A program made the translations under genes and the position numbers. This document shows, in pieces, positions 1 through 13,900 of a stretch of 64,000 bases of DNA. A model generated the notes under the pieces. The model was not told the origin of the DNA, did no database searches, and saw only the letters and a program-made list of their open reading frames with translations. Every line of letters begins with the position of its first letter. Within the stretch, counting starts at the first letter, position 1. Source of the stretch: Aptenodytes patagonicus. Lineage: Eukaryota; Chordata; Aves; Sphenisciformes; Spheniscidae. The DNA is taken from contig NC_134956.1 of the NCBI RefSeq assembly GCF_965638725.1, positions 23,185,047 through 23,249,046 on the forward strand, written 5' to 3'.

Positions 1-225
1 GCACTTTTTGCAGCTGCTGATATTTCTGCTGGAGAGGAACTTTCATATGATTATTCTGGAAGATTCCATAATTTATCAATAACTAATAGAGAACAAAAAT
101 CTTCAGAGGACGATAACAGCTTGAGGAAGCCTTGCTACTGTGGTTCCCACACCTGTGCTTCCTTCTTACCTTGGGACAGCTCCCTCTTTTCCACACCCGA
201 CACTTGTTCAGGGAGCTCTCCATAG
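1..225 (+). CDS. SETMAR: SETMAR, 3' terminal coding exon (partial; SET domain end and post-SET motif)
   Basis: Frame 1 is open from the first base to a TAG at 223-225, giving 74 residues. They contain the SET-domain motif GEELSYDYSGR (fragment residues 11-21) and, after a variable linker, a post-SET motif KPCYCGSHTC whose cysteines 45, 47 and 52 are the expected zinc ligands. This order and spacing match the SET part of SETMAR, a histone H3 lysine methyltransferase acting in the nucleus. The family match is recognition by eye. The gene lies on the + strand beside and convergent with SUMF1, as in mammals, which supports the call. The protein ends 22 residues after the last post-SET cysteine, so no mariner transposase is fused here. 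That fits the known restriction of the fusion to anthropoid primates. The upstream exon part is outside the window. A TTTTTGCAG at 5-13 looks like an acceptor but lies inside conserved coding sequence. Confidence 0.9.
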   Translation, partial: ALFAAADISAGEELSYDYSGRFHNLSITNREQKSSEDDNSLRKPCYCGSHTCASFLPWDSSLFSTPDTCSGSSP

Positions 226-310
226 CTTTTCAGTCCCCAAGCAGACCTAACAAATACCATTTTCTCGAGTAGTTAAATTGCAGTTAAATAAAACTCAGAT
301 TGTGTATTCC
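226..310 (+). other. SETMAR: SETMAR 3' UTR, short form
   Basis: The stop at 223-225 is followed by about 80 bases and then a canonical AATAAA at 287-292 and a GT-rich stretch (TTGTGTATT) at 300-308, the usual arrangement for 3' end formation. The inferred cleavage point is around 305-310. Longer 3' UTR forms cannot be excluded. Confidence 0.6.
287..292 (+). terminator. Polyadenylation signal of SETMAR
   Basis: A perfect AATAAA lies 62 bases after the SETMAR stop, with a downstream GT-rich element about 8-16 bases further on. Motif read directly; use in vivo is inferred. Confidence 0.6.
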
Positions 311-3300
311 ACCAGGGAAGCACACGTGGTTTTGAGTAACAGCTAGAAGACAAGATTTTGAGAATAACTTCATGCAACATCCTAGAGACTGTGTTCAAGG
401 TGGAGGGTATGATATGAGGGAGCAGTGGAGCTTCAAGACGTTCCAAAATCAGTTACTAAGCCAGGCCTGGTGTTTTTTTCTTGATTTCTTCTGACAGCTT
501 GATGTATGATAAAGCACCTCTCTCAGTCTGTACCTTTTAGAAAGAAGGAACTTGAACATGGGTACACAGAAAGGATGTGTGATAACGACGAGAAATGTCA
601 CTGAAAATTACACAAGAGAGTGAGACCAAGGAATGTTGACATTTGCAACAAGGGCATTAGGTTTCTTAAATCCCGTTAAAATAATTTACTTTTTTTAAAT
701 TACTTGCTATAATTTTTTTTGTTCCACAAAACATAAAAAACTAATTATTATTGATGTAAAAAACTTGCCCAGAAAGATTAGCCTGAATGCTTCATCCCCC
801 CCTGTTTTCCATCTCCAGTCACGTCTAGCTGCATGCCAAAGTCTGGTTTTAAGTGACTAGTTTGGTTGCATTACCATTTAGCTTCTGTGTAAACGGCACA
901 GTACTGCAGGCTCTGAGAAGTACAATCATCCCATCTTTTTAAATCGCATCTATCTCACGGCTCATCTAATAAGACTTCCGCAATAATAGCAAGCAGCACA
1001 TCCATGTTACTTTCCAGCACTATTATTATGCGCTCAGGAAGCAAATTGAGACTCTGCAGTCTAAAGCAGTGTGATGCTGCTATTCTGACTTCTGAAATGG
1101 ATTAAAGTAGGAAATAGAAAAGTACATCTGAACAATGACAGATTTGTGGTTTTATGTTGTTGAACAGCTGGCAGACACGTGAGCATTCCTTTCAGCTACT
1201 AACTGGTTTGTTTTCGCTATTCCTACAGAGCCAAACAGTATTCAGCAAAGCCTGTCCTCTCCCAGCAGAGGGAGAAGGTCATTGCCTCTTTCATCATTCT
1301 TGTACAGATCTAACAAGCGCACACTGCTTTGCTGAGCGTCTCCTTACACCAGGGATACACAAGAGAGCTTACCAGATGGGGTACGTTCTGCAACTGCACG
1401 TTACTTCACTTCCTTTCTAGATCGAAAAATTAAGGAAGCTTCAAACAGGCTTGTTTTGAATTTCCCCAATCTTTGATATACAAGACAGATAAACTACAGT
1501 GCTGCTTTTTACAGTCATGCCACAGTGCTCCATCAGTGGCACAAACCCCTGGGTTATTTGCTCTGTACAGTTTGATCTTTAACTGTATTCATAACCTTTG
1601 ACAAAACATGCACACGCAGGGTAGCGCCTCTCGGGGGGGATCTGCTGTTCTGCAGGCCATCAGCAACTTTTTTTTTTATAAAAAAGACAACTTTGATTTG
1701 GACCTGAAAGATTAATCTGATGCCGACATCAGGGGTAAAGGGATAAAGGACATTTTGCTGCTCTTACTTTTGCTATTTGCTAAACAAAATCTTACTTTGT
1801 GTTTACTTATACTTCCTAGATAAACTTCAGTGTTAGCTTCTCCCCATTTAATGTATACCTTCCTGCTTCCATTGTGAAGACCTGCTGTTGAGATTTACAT
1901 ACGGCTGTGGTTTTAGTTTATGAAAATTAGCATGTGATTTTTCTTAGGGTTAATCATTAAGCGTCACTTCTGTCAATACAGAAAGCTTCCAAAGGACTTC
2001 AGCTGCTTGTCAAAAGCAGTTTACAAGCTAAGTGGCCATTAACTTTATTCCTTGCCCAATTAAGGGTGCCTGCTTCTACAGAAGTTTTCCAGATCCCGTA
2101 ACTCAGAACGCACGCTGCACTAGATACCAGAGTACAGCTTAGGTTGCAAGGTCTCTTGTCCTACTTAGAGGCTTATCTGGTTTTCTTCCCCCAAAGGGCA
2201 TTGCGCCAGCCACTTTCAGCCTGCAGGACTGGAGGGGTGGGAGTGGATGATCCAATCTACTTCCTCTTTCCCTCCTGGAAAAAGTTTCAGGACTAGTTTT
2301 ATACCATCTGTATTCCTATTCCTCAAGATTAGATGGGGTTTCAAGATGACAGCACTGTTTGCTAGCTTCCTGTTATGTGAATATGTACTTGGCATGATTT
2401 TGAGTAGTTAAGGAAGTGTAGATTGAAAAAAAAACTAACGCCAGAACACAAACCCCCAAACACCATTAGCAATATCTAGTCCTTGCATCACCAGCCTTAA
2501 CTCAGAGAACACAGCCGAGCCTTCAGTCTCTGTGCAATCCTACCCTTTCAGTCCCAGCCAGCTGATGCTGCTTCTAGCAAGTGACCTGAATATCAGTTAG
2601 CTGGTTAGAACAAACTTCCACAGCACAGAACAAGAAGAGAGCGTTGTACTGTTGAAAACAGCCAGCTGCAGGAAAGGCCTTCCAAGAACATGAAATACTA
2701 TGTTGGCCTTGAGTTCTAAACCATCCTGGCAATTGTTAACGGCCTTTTTCCATATAGTGTGTGCTTTATACTCTGCTATGCCTTCGCACTACAGCTGAGA
2801 GCAAAATCTTACTAAAAAGAAAAAAATCCTCTTACAAGGGACTAAAAAAAGACAATAGACCCTTGTTTCTACCTGCTGCATTTCTGTTCACTTTTTCCTT
2901 TGGGTTCCTTTCAGCTTCAGAGTCCCAGTCTACCACTTCACAGTTCAGCATGCTCTTTTGCAATGGGTCCAATCACACAGCTCAAAAGACCATAAGCTCT
3001 GTGTAATCCTCCCTCCTCCTTTCTACTCTCAAAGTGCAGTAATGATTATCAATATTTCAATACTCACTCAAGCTTGGAGGTTTACTTTCCCATTGAAATC
3101 TGATCAGATTAATTCATGGATGTTTAATGGAAGATCTTGCAATAAAATACAGTAACCATTATCCAAACAAAAGCAGCATGAATGGGACACATTCCACCAT
3201 CTCCGCAGACGACCAGGAAGACCTTCCTCCACATGCCACCCACAGCACAATGAGTATTGACTGACATATACCTGATGGTGTGGCATCACGAAGCTGTTTA

Positions 3301-3937
3301 TTTAAATAAAGTCTCAACGATTTTCCAATATATGGACTTGTGTGTGTATTTTTACCAAGGATTTTTTCCAGAATAAAAACCAAAACCAGCTCTAGGCAAA
3401 AGCTTTTATAAAGTTCTCCGGTATCTTCCTTTCTGAAGTGGAGTGCACTGAGTAGAGAAGGAGCTGGCAAGTGACAGATTTGTATTAACCCCAGGTTGTA
3501 TTAAACGCAAACCCAACTTACTACAGAAAAGACAATGCCGGGAAAGACTGGCATCAATGCAAGAGTTTTTGTTAATCCACCACATTTTTCACTGTCAGGT
3601 CTCAAAGCAGCTGACAAGATGGCCAAGTTCAATCCCAGCTTTACACACAGGCAGTTAAGAGGCCTGTTAGAGGGCAGCAACACAGCTGGCTGCGACGCTT
3701 TCGAAGGACAGCCCTTCTGGTGCCCAGCTTACTGCACAGGCGATTTCTTGTTCCGTCTCACTTAGAGCAAGCAATTGCCTGGCACAGAAGTATGACCAGA
3801 TACTGTGTCCTAGAGTGAGTGATGGTGCAAAACACTTTGTGAAAGGTCTGAAATACATTCAGATCCCAAAATGAGGTAGCTCTCATTATTCCCATTTCCC
3901 TTCCTCCTTGCTGAAATGCCTCTCCTTTTCAGTTGGA

Positions 3938-3968
<31 letters not shown>

Positions 3969-4194
3969 GAGACAACATTTTCAAAATTTGCCTTATTAGG
4001 CCTTAGGGCTCGCAGTTACATCTGCCATCTTTTCAGCTGTAATGATCTTTTATTCCAGTGAAATAATTTGTTAGCTTCAGTTTCTGATGATGACATTTTT
4101 GCAGTTTGCAAGTCCCCAAAATAAGCCTATACCACATCCAAGAGAAATTCAAAGAAAATTGCCAGTGTTTTTCCATCAATAAAAGTCTTCAGCA
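311..4194. other. Convergent intergenic spacer between SETMAR and SUMF1
   Basis: This is AT-rich DNA between the 3' ends of two convergent genes. I see no frame with recognisable protein similarity on either strand. It holds scattered AATAAA-like signals and a 25-base T run at 3938-3962, but no repeat family I can name. Conserved 3' UTR extensions of either gene could lie here and would not be visible by eye. Confidence 0.6.
3938..3962. repeat. Poly(T) tract, 25 bp
   Basis: An uninterrupted run of 25 T on the + strand, so poly(A) on the SUMF1-sense strand, about 0.9 kb past the SUMF1 stop. No retroposed gene body adjoins it on either side. It is best read as a simple repeat. Confidence 0.9.
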
Positions 4195-4212
4195 TACATA
4201 AATGCTTGAAAT

Positions 4213-4218
4213 TTTATT
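4213..4218 (-). terminator. Candidate polyadenylation signal of SUMF1
   Basis: TTTATT on the + strand reads AATAAA on the SUMF1 strand, 660 bases past the stop. A second copy lies at 4049-4054 and could be used instead. Cleavage near 4195 would give a 3' UTR of about 680 nt. Choice between the two is inference. Confidence 0.45.
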
Positions 4219-4877
4219 CAAATATGCACATCATTTCTAATCATCATCACCCTGAGGATAATCATCCCACAGTTGCAGAAGGCACTTTCTAAAGAGGAGC
4301 AAGTATCTCACCAGAAAAAGCACATTTCTGGACCTGATTTTCACTGCAACAGGAATGTAATACAAGCTGCGGGGGCTGCGCTAATTGCCCGTGTCGATAG
4401 CTGTCTGTCTTCCAGTCCTCACCTCTAATTAACTCCTTCAAATTTCTTTTAAAGCTGTCTAGAAGTTTATAAAGTCCTTGTTGATTGGATTTGAGTGTAG
4501 AAATTCAAACTATACATAAATAAAACTATTTAATAAAGATCTTTTCTAAAGGAGCTATTAATTAACCTTTTAAAACACAATCGGCATGTTTCTGCTCCGT
4601 TTTGTGCTAGTTAACTCCAAAATACTCTTGCTAACACCAACAGAATTCACCGATAAAGTGTTTGGTCAGGATAAGAGCCCAGGCCGGCTTCCCCAAAGAC
4701 AAATACAGGAAAGTTCTTCGCGCAATGTTGAGTAGTGTTGGATTTTTTTTCCCCCCCAGCAGGAAGTTCAAGCACTAGATTTTTCTATTCTGTGTCATCA
4801 GCAAGTGACGCTCCACACATCTCTTCTTCCCTGGGTGAAATTCAGCCCTTCACGTCTCAGTGCAACAGCCCATTTGG

Positions 4878-4988
4878 TCATGGTAGCTCCGGCAAGGTGT
4901 CTGCTGCGCAGCGGAATCCCAGATTTGAAGCAGAGCTGTCAGGAGTGTTTTGACTACGGGCCACACAGCGATACCTGTAGCAGTAAGA
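4878..4988 (-). CDS. SUMF1: SUMF1 exon 9 coding part (residues 320-355 and stop)
   Basis: Starts after a C-rich acceptor (CCCCCCCTCCAG) with [20 protein letters not shown] and ends with [16 protein letters not shown] and TGA at 4880-4878. Cys322 and Cys327 are the catalytic pair (human Cys336 and Cys341), so the redox/copper site sits wholly in this last exon. The extreme C-terminus differs from human (TLPELP against RLPTMD). Confidence 0.97.
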   Translation of the reverse strand, partial: SYCYRYRCVARSQNTPDSSASNLGFRCAADTLPELP

Positions 4989-7900
4989 CTGGAGGGGGGG
5001 GAGGAGAGAACTTCAGAGTATATCACAGCTCATGTTTCCTTAGGCAAGAGTTTGTTAGAGTAATATAGCAAAACTTTTCTAGTGCTGTTGAAAAGATCAA
5101 TGAACTGATACAGATCAAGATCACTGTGTTAGAAATAAGGGAAATCCCACTGTATGCAGAGACTGGTTGCAGCTGATACAAAAGGTAGTGCGAATGGCAA
5201 AGTGTCCAGTAACACGAGTGTCTACTAATAATCTATCCTGCTCCCGGAAAAAGCTAAAGTGACCATTCTGCTTCTCCTCAGAGGAAGAGAAAGCATCTCA
5301 GTGCCTTGATCTGTGTATCAGTATCCTATGGGACAACTGGAAATGGACAGGTACTGGCACCTGGCAAAAAAACATTTCGCTGAATGAGATGCAACAAGAA
5401 GAAAGGAGGTGAACTGGAGGCGAATGCCTTCCCAGGGTTCCCATGGCTAGCTTCTAGGGATATTTATAATGAAGATATAATCTGGACTGGTGGCTATAAA
5501 AACATTTACATTTAAAATTAAGCCATTGATAAAGTGATTCAATTGCATTTCAGATATTCCTAGTAGACAACTTTGAACACTGTCCTCTTCCAGAATGGGC
5601 TGCAATCACACAGCAGCTGCCTCAGAAAAACAAAAAGGGGAACCATCACTGCTGTTTCATTTCTTTAAGTGAGAAAGGAGCACAAGATTATTTTGCAGGA
5701 CTTGTCCTCACACCCATTTGATGCCACTGATGTGTGTCGGTGGGAAATGTCTCTGCGCTTCCATTCCCAGTGTTGTTTGTCTTGTGCTTGTAGGATTTGA
5801 TATTTCTGCGATAGACCAATTAGATCAAAAGCATCATCTTAAAAGATTCAGAAACCGAGTGCTGCAGGGTGCTTTGTACAAGTTATTTTGGGAAGGGCTG
5901 TTAACTTACACACAACCAAATGAGTCTGAACAGGAGGTGGTCAGACATCTTTAAAGCAGGGTATAGACACTGGTCTGTAACACATTTTGTATGCTGCCTG
6001 GCTGTACAGATTTGGCCACATGTCATGCACATTAATATACTTACACTCCTTGAAAAGAGAAAAACCTGTGCTGTTCACAGTGCTACAGATTCTCAATTAG
6101 CTGACCTTAGGAACGGCAGTTTCCAAACTGCAGAACTAACCAGTTTAAGCGGTTTGCTACGTTAAGTTAGACTGCCCAGAAGCAGTTATCCATCGTAGCA
6201 TGGGAGAAGGACAGTCACACTAGTAATTTCACTAATAAAGCGCTGGGGTAACAGACTGTGCGTTTATGTAGCAACTCCAGTACGATCCATCCAAGTTCTG
6301 CCCCATTTTGCTGTTACTTCAAAAGATCTGGCTCAGGCTTTTTGTTCCTGTCTTCCTGCTACAAGCTCCTGGCCTCTGACAAAAACCCACCCCTTTCATT
6401 CAGGCTGGTTGAGCTGCATGTAGCCAGGCTCTGAACCAGACTTCTGGAACAGCTGGGTTAAAAAGCAAACACATGATTCTCCCCCCCCTCCCTTTTTTTT
6501 TTTTTATTGGGGGGGGGTGTTGGTGGCAGAGGAGAGCAGGGAGGAGAGGGTAGTTTTTCCTCCTTTAAACCCAGATCCTTCCAGGAGTTTGGGCACAGCT
6601 ACTAAACAATTCAATTTGTATGACCACGAGGGTGGTGACAACTGAAACGGGCTCTGTCATCAAGGGAGCAGCCCTGTGAACCATGCCATCCCCACAGAGG
6701 CAGTGGGTCCCTGATGTTTATCTCCGTGAGTTCACGGTATCTCCATCTAAGGAGACTGAAACGACAGTTCTTCACCAGCTCTTTGATAGCAGCGCAGAGC
6801 CAGAGAGCAGCTGGTGCCCTCAAAGGAGGGTGCACGCTGCTGCTATCGCACACGGCAGAGGTCTGCCCTAAACCTCAACAGCACGTGATAGTTCAGCTTC
6901 TAAATCCTATTTTGAAAATAAAAGTATCTGCTAAGCGTACATGTAAAAAGGTGCAAACTTTCACCTTTGTCAACTCAGAAGTAGAACAGATTAGTCTGAA
7001 TAGATTTTTAGGCATCTAATAAAGAGCCCTTGTACTAATAGTATTCAGTGGGGTTTTTTTGTCTTGATACACAGCCTAGTTTTATCACCTACAAAAAAAA
7101 AAAAAGACTAGGACAGACTAGAATCTTCACAAGCCTTTAAAATGGGTCACATTAATTCATCACTGAAGAAGAGGTTATCCCAGTATTAATTTAATCACAA
7201 CTGCTAATTAACATCTGACATTGATTTCACCTAAGAAGGAAATCAGTGTAGAAAATGGGATCTCGCTGTAGAAAATTTAATCTAATTATGAGAATGAATT
7301 GCCAGCTGCAGGCTTTGAAAGGGAAAAAGAACAGGATGGCTTTAATGAAAAAGGAGATCTACAACGAGCATTTCTTCCAGCGTGGCATGAACAGAGTTTA
7401 AAACATGATTTGTGTCATGAACGGCTATTGCATTGTGGTGGTAACAGACTTTTCAGAAAGAATTTCAAGTCTGCTATCAACGAAGCCGAAACATTCATCT
7501 CCCAGCAATCTTTCTGCAAACACCCAATCTCTTTTCTGGATCGAGAGTCATTCTAAAACTAAAAAAAAAAAAAAAGTCACATCCATACTTTCTACTCTTA
7601 CAAGTATCACTCAAGCACTATAATGAAAATAGCATTAGAGGTATACATCAATTTTAACTTCTACATCTAAAAAAAAAACCATATGGGTAAAGCAGTTTGT
7701 TTTAATTCCAAGCTAACAAAAAAAAAATTCCTTAAGACCATTAGGTATTGCTCTTCCTTAAATTGCATTAAACCCCTTAACAAGCATCCAGGCTGCCAGG
7801 AAGCTCTCTCAGAAGATCATTTCGTTGTCAGGTCAGGTACTGTCAGAGGAAAGATCAATATGAGAATACCACAGGCCTTTTCACATTACCTTATGGCACA

Positions 7901-10900
7901 TATAGGATCCACCCTTCTTCACTCTGTCCGTCCCCGATGAGGGCCCTTTCTGTGGAGGAGAGGACGCTGGTTAGTATTCAAGGAAGAACAATTGCCAATT
8001 ACAGGGTAAAGGTAAAAAGCTGTAAGAATAGGGAGATGGATAAGGAGCAGCCATAAATATTCAAAGTAAACAAATTTCAGCTGCGTCTGTCTGAACCAGA
8101 AAGCTTGAAATAATTGTGCTGTAAAAGACTTTCAGACAGGCGAGAGTAATTGTTCTCCCTCCCTGCCGCTGCAAATATTTAATGTTCGAGTTGCTGCCCG
8201 CTGGCCAAGAGGGCCTTGTGCTTTGTTTCTGTAAAACACCTGACAAAGTGCTGTAAAAAAGCACAGTGGCAATCATGAGAGAGTACTCATCTCTGAAACC
8301 AGGCAGGTTTCTGTAGTTTCAGACTTTTCCTAATGAGAGATTAGGAAATTTTCACACACCGGCCTGCACAGGTAGTGAAATCTCTGATTCTCATCAGTTC
8401 CACTGCTATGAAACAAACATACACGAACCCACGAGCCTCCAAAGGGAATACAGAGAACTTGCACTTTTCTAAATGCAGTTAGACTGTTGGGTGGCCAGTT
8501 GCGATGAGGGGCTGTAACGCCCCATGTTTGGTGCTCTTTCCAGTCCAAAATCAAGTCTGAAACACAAGTTAGTGACTGTGCAGCAAGGCATTCTGTATCA
8601 TCTCCCAGTCACTACGTACTTAATTTGTTATGTGGGATCATGACAGCTAAAGAGGTCTGCAGAAAGCACTGCACTTATGAGCAACAATTTTGTAATTGCT
8701 TGTACATTTGCAGTGTAATGTATGCAATTTATTTGAAGTGTTATGAAATTCGCCCTAGAATTGATTCCATGAGATTATTTCAGTCTTTTTCAATTCCAAC
8801 TCCAAAGGATGGCCTAATAGTTCAAGGAGAAAGCTGGGCTTCCTTGATAACGCTCTCTTTTGCTTGCTTTGATGCATATTTATTATGCAGGTGAGCAATT
8901 CTCCCACTTCATTCCTTTTAGCTGTGAAAGTTACTACTGCACTCATCTAACGCTTAGAGACTACTGCTGTACTTCATGTTTCCACCGTTGATATCAAATA
9001 TTCTTACATGCTCTCTACACTCCACGTGCATTGAGAAACTACTTTTAGGAAGGAGCCACAAGAATATGTGTCTTGTAGAAGTGACAAACAAGATCAAGAA
9101 AATAAATTGTGTTTTATCAGTTAACTGGCAAGCCTAGCCTAGAAGTTAGTAGTGCCACTAAGAATCCTCAAAGTTGTACAGAAATAGAAATACATGCAAA
9201 TCTTACATGTTACACTAGCGTGCAACAAAAACATTTTCTTATCTTGTACAAGCCTCCAATAGAGAATTTTTCACTTAACTCGAGGTACAAGCTGTTGTTT
9301 CTTCACTGGTTGGTAGGGTGTATCAATCAAGTCTGTATTTCTAATCAAAACCTTATCAGAAGGATTTGTGAAATACAGGAAGAAAAATAAAGAGCCGTGA
9401 TGTCCTCCAAATCCCTGCATTTTCTGCTAAGACCATTACCTTTATCAATAAATACAGGTTACAAGGAAGTCATCAGCCCAGTTTTTAGCAGTTATGAAAA
9501 AAGAATCCATTGCTACAGAGTATGTAAGTGATACAAAACAGTACCATAAAGTACCATAATAGGTTAAAAACAGACAACTGCTGAAAAAGAAATTCTGCCA
9601 ATTATTTTGTCTCCTCCTGTCTAGCAGCCAGCCATTTATCCTGCAATTATCTGAAGGGTGCTGTGCTTTCTGGAAAGCCTTAAGAACACCACCTTGACCA
9701 ATATAAACGCAGTCACCAAAGAAAAATTTCACTTCTGTAGTATCTCCTGAATCCAGGAATAACTTCCCTTTAAGAAGCAGGTTCCTAAAGAGGGGATTTC
9801 ACAGGGAATGACACCTCTCCAGCTTTTCTCAGTGTCCACTGATTTGACCAGTTTGGTTACACCTGGTCACCACAGTCCTACCCTGTATCAAGGGATGTAG
9901 TTGTCTCCCACCCAGCTCCTGCATTACCAGAGGTGAAGTTCTAGAAGAATCAACACAAGACAAGCATTTGTAACACTGAATATAAATCATGGGGACCGTA
10001 AGCAAACCCTGAAAGTTGATGCTAGTACTACAGAAGCTACTGACTGCATCCACTGTGTTTGACTGCTTTGACAGTCTTCATATCGAAAGCTTACCATACT
10101 GAAACTTCAGCAGTTTCACATTTATTGCAAAATTTTATATGATAGGCAAAAAAAAAAAAATTGGCCTACTACTGCATTTAATACCCTACAACTACTCAAG
10201 GAAAACCACACCCACAGGCAGTGTCCACTTGTTTCCGAGCCAAGGTGCTCCTCCACAGGACAGGCTTACTCCATTTCCGAGGTCTCCAGAAATTGTCTCC
10301 ACAAAACTTGCATGTAGATGCACTAAGCCCCACTCTAAGATAAGCCACTAACAAGCACAATCAACTCAACCAGCCTGTTAATCCCATTTTAAGGGAAGCC
10401 AGGGTAAAGCCAGCCAGAATAAAACAGACCTAAAAAAAGCTACATGAGAACAAGACAAAACAGAGAACAATGGAGCTCTTGAGCAGGATTTCCCATTAAA
10501 AATTGTAATGCAAATACAGAGCAGCAATCTTTGCTATTAGCTCCAAAGTAACTTTTATAAACTAAGAGGAGCACGCTAATTTAGAATTAGAAGATTTATT
10601 GTCCAGCTATAAGACTATTGTGTGTTTCAGCAATTATACAGGGATAACATACACTGAAGCAGCATGTGAACCAAAGAAAATGGTAGTTGCATAAGCTCTT
10701 TTTATTAATTACAAATATCTTCTGCCAGGCAAAAATTGAGCATCAAAGGTTATTTGGTAACAAAAACCGAAGTTAAATGGACACCCCCCCCAGCCTCTGA
10801 AGCAGGATTACAGCACTGAAATGCTTTACCACCTGCAAAAATCTGATACAGTATTCTCCAATAATCTATTCTATTACAGAACATTATCCTCTTGATAGAT

Positions 10901-13900
10901 AATTCTTTAAAATCACTGAAAGAAAAGAGTTTATCATAAAACAACTGGCAAAGTTCTTGGAAAAGCAGAAAATCACTAGACATTAGTTGGAGAAACAATC
11001 ACTGCCTGTTTGACAACTGTTTATGGGCTATGTTTAATTCTCCTGCTGTTGATATTTCCCTGTCTTGCTCTGCAGTTTAGCAAAGGAAGAGATAAAAGGA
11101 AGTTGGGATAACCAGATTTCCATATAGTTGTATCCAGCTACGTACATATGTACAAAGTCAAATGTGCAAGTAACTGTATGCAAGAGACCAACTAGACTGA
11201 TACCTTTCTCAGCTTGTGACTGCACTCAAGTTAATGGAGGTTAAAAAAGAGCCACAGATCCTCAAAAGGTAGGGCACAGTGAATTCAGTTCTCCTTCCTA
11301 GTGTTAAAAGTTCAGCTAACAAACTCTCCTCACTTGAAGGCTATTGTGGAGTAAAAATTGGAACTGTAACATTGAACATCGCAGGCAGCGATTACGCTTT
11401 CATTCACACGTAGCTTAGCTTCTCTATAAAAGGCACCACATATCACCAAGGTGCCCAGCAAAGCCCCATGAGCTGATATGAAAACAATCAAAACTAAGTG
11501 AAAAAGACATTCTTGCTCCAGACTGATGGGCATCCCCATTTACATTGTTTTGTACTTTTGTATCACAGGTTTGTCTACCCAAGAAGAACGTGGTGTTGGA
11601 ATCAAGCATTGCGTTTCCTTTCTCTAATGGTTTGCTTTTGCACCCTGTGCAAGCCCCCTACTTAGCGCTAGAGACTGAGGACTTCAAGGTCCCCCAGGTG
11701 ATTTGTCAGCATCCCAACAGCCAAGGGCCATATTTGCATTCCTTTACTTCAGGAGCCCTTTACTACAGCTCCCAATAAGTTCACAGCTGAGCCACTGTGG
11801 TAAGCTCAGGACAGCTGTCCTTCCCCTGTACTGCCTAATGTCTTATTTTTATATTCCTGTCGCTACCCCAGCCTTACTGAAGGAACCTCAAACATGCGGG
11901 AAGAAGCCACCTGGACTCTATTTTCTTAGAATATGACGCTGAACGATTTTGTCTGGGTAGGTAGAAGGGTGCTGCAGCTCCTTGGTCTACCTGTAGCGTG
12001 AACTCTCTCTGTTATCCAAAACAAAGACTCCTTTATCTCAGTTTGGAGCTGGGAATGGAAGAAGCCAAGTCCCTATAGACAAAGCAGAATAAGAGATTTC
12101 AAGTTCTTGAAAGGTGTTAAGAGCTAGATGTCCTTACCAGCGACACCCTGCTTCTGACGCTGTTCACAAGAGTTCCATACATGCCCTTCTGATCAGAGTC
12201 CTTTTCTTTGGGTAGTCTTTCTCCTCCCACATTGCTTGCTTAAATGTTCTCTTGTTTTACAAAGAAAGTTAGCAGTCCTTACATCTGCAGATGTAGAAAT
12301 GTAAACTCCTTCCTGTCTGAGCACTGGCTGCTTAGAGAGTATTGGAAAAAAAAAAAACCCAAAACCAACCAAACCCCCAAAAAACGTTACTGCTTTGTCT
12401 TTCACAGAACTACACCAACTTCAGGTAGAGCATCCTGAAAAGACAAGATCCCCCCAATCAATAGCTTCTCTAGAATAATGCATGCATTTAACATACTTGG
12501 TAAAGTAATAGTGTACAAACATTATCTAACTTTGGCCAGACAACGTTACAGCTCAATATCACATATTTCTTTTAATTAAAAAAAGGAGAAAGCCTGCAAT
12601 GTTAGTATTTGCTCATGTTTGTATCTTCCTTATAAAGGAAACCTGCTTTGATTGTGCTTACCCATAATAAAAACTAATCAGAGCACGGCAATTAAGGTCA
12701 CATTTGATTAAAACAAGCAAGTCTTTGTTCCATCAAACAATATTGTTTTATGCTATCATCTGGAGAAGCGCACCACCTGGTACTGAAGCGGAAGGACATT
12801 TGCTGTCCATATGTAAAGAGCCAGAGCTGTCCCGGCTTTGATCCCAGATTTAAAGAACAGGATTTACTGTATATTGGCAAGTTTATTTTGTAGTATAATG
12901 TTGTAACAGACATATTGTAGTCTGATTGCAAATTACAAGTGCTTGTGCATTCAATTACCAAAGCTTATAAGTAGGATTATTCTTTAAATCAGTTTTCAAA
13001 CAGAGAACTGCAGGTCATAAGAAACTATGCACTGTATACAGAAAATCTGAGCCAGAAGTCACCGCAATTGAAATGGCCCCATAAAGGGATTGTGGTTTGT
13101 TTGATCTCACGCACACTTGGCTACTGTCTGCCAAGTGATCATTTACATTTTTCAAGCAAACAAAAAACCCCCACCCCAACCCTGGTGCTTCCTAGTCCTG
13201 CCCTTGTGCACCAAATAGTAGGTGCAAGATGTACTAAAACATTTTTTGTGCGTTTGTCTTAAACCGTGGATTTTTTTCCACTCATGAGAAAAATCACCCC
13301 AGAAGCACTTATTTCTGAAAAGAGCAGTGCTCTGGCTTTTCACCCACTGCCAATACTGGAGGATTTGAAGTATCAGTTTTACATTTTCTCAAGTGGATTT
13401 TATAATTCCCTCCAAACTGAGTTTGGCCACACATAAGCCACTTCACCTACATGATTAAGACACACTGCAAGACTATCTTTGTACTGCTGTGGGGCCCCAT
13501 TCTGTGCAACTCCAAGATGTCTTCAAGTGCAAGCAAAATAATTTCAGAGAATAGCAGCAAGACAGCTAGCTCCTTGATCTCCTGACACTCACCGAAGTAA
13601 AGAATCCCTTAATAAAGTACCCCCAGAATGCACAACATGTACTGGAAAACAGCCACAGTAGGTAAGAGTCTGGCACCCTAAATCTAAATGCATGACAAAG
13701 TTCTGCTTTGAAAGGCTTTTAGCGGTTAGTGAACACAGAATATAGACAAGAACTATGCTGAGAGGTGAGGGGAAGTTAGAAGAACAGGACACAATTGAGA
13801 GACACTATTCCACTTGAAGTTCAGAAAATTTAGAAGTTATTTCCATTTCCATGTGTAAAAGTTTTCCACAGGCAGCTATTTTAGATTTGGCTTACTCTGG

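Noticed and set aside
5-13. TTTTTGCAG resembling a splice acceptor at the left edge
   Set aside because: It lies inside ALFAAADISAGEELSYDY, which is continuous with the conserved SET-domain sequence upstream of it.
3938-3962. Poly(A) on the - strand as the tail of a processed pseudogene
   Set aside because: No gene-like sequence precedes it on that strand and no target duplication was seen; a simple repeat is enough.
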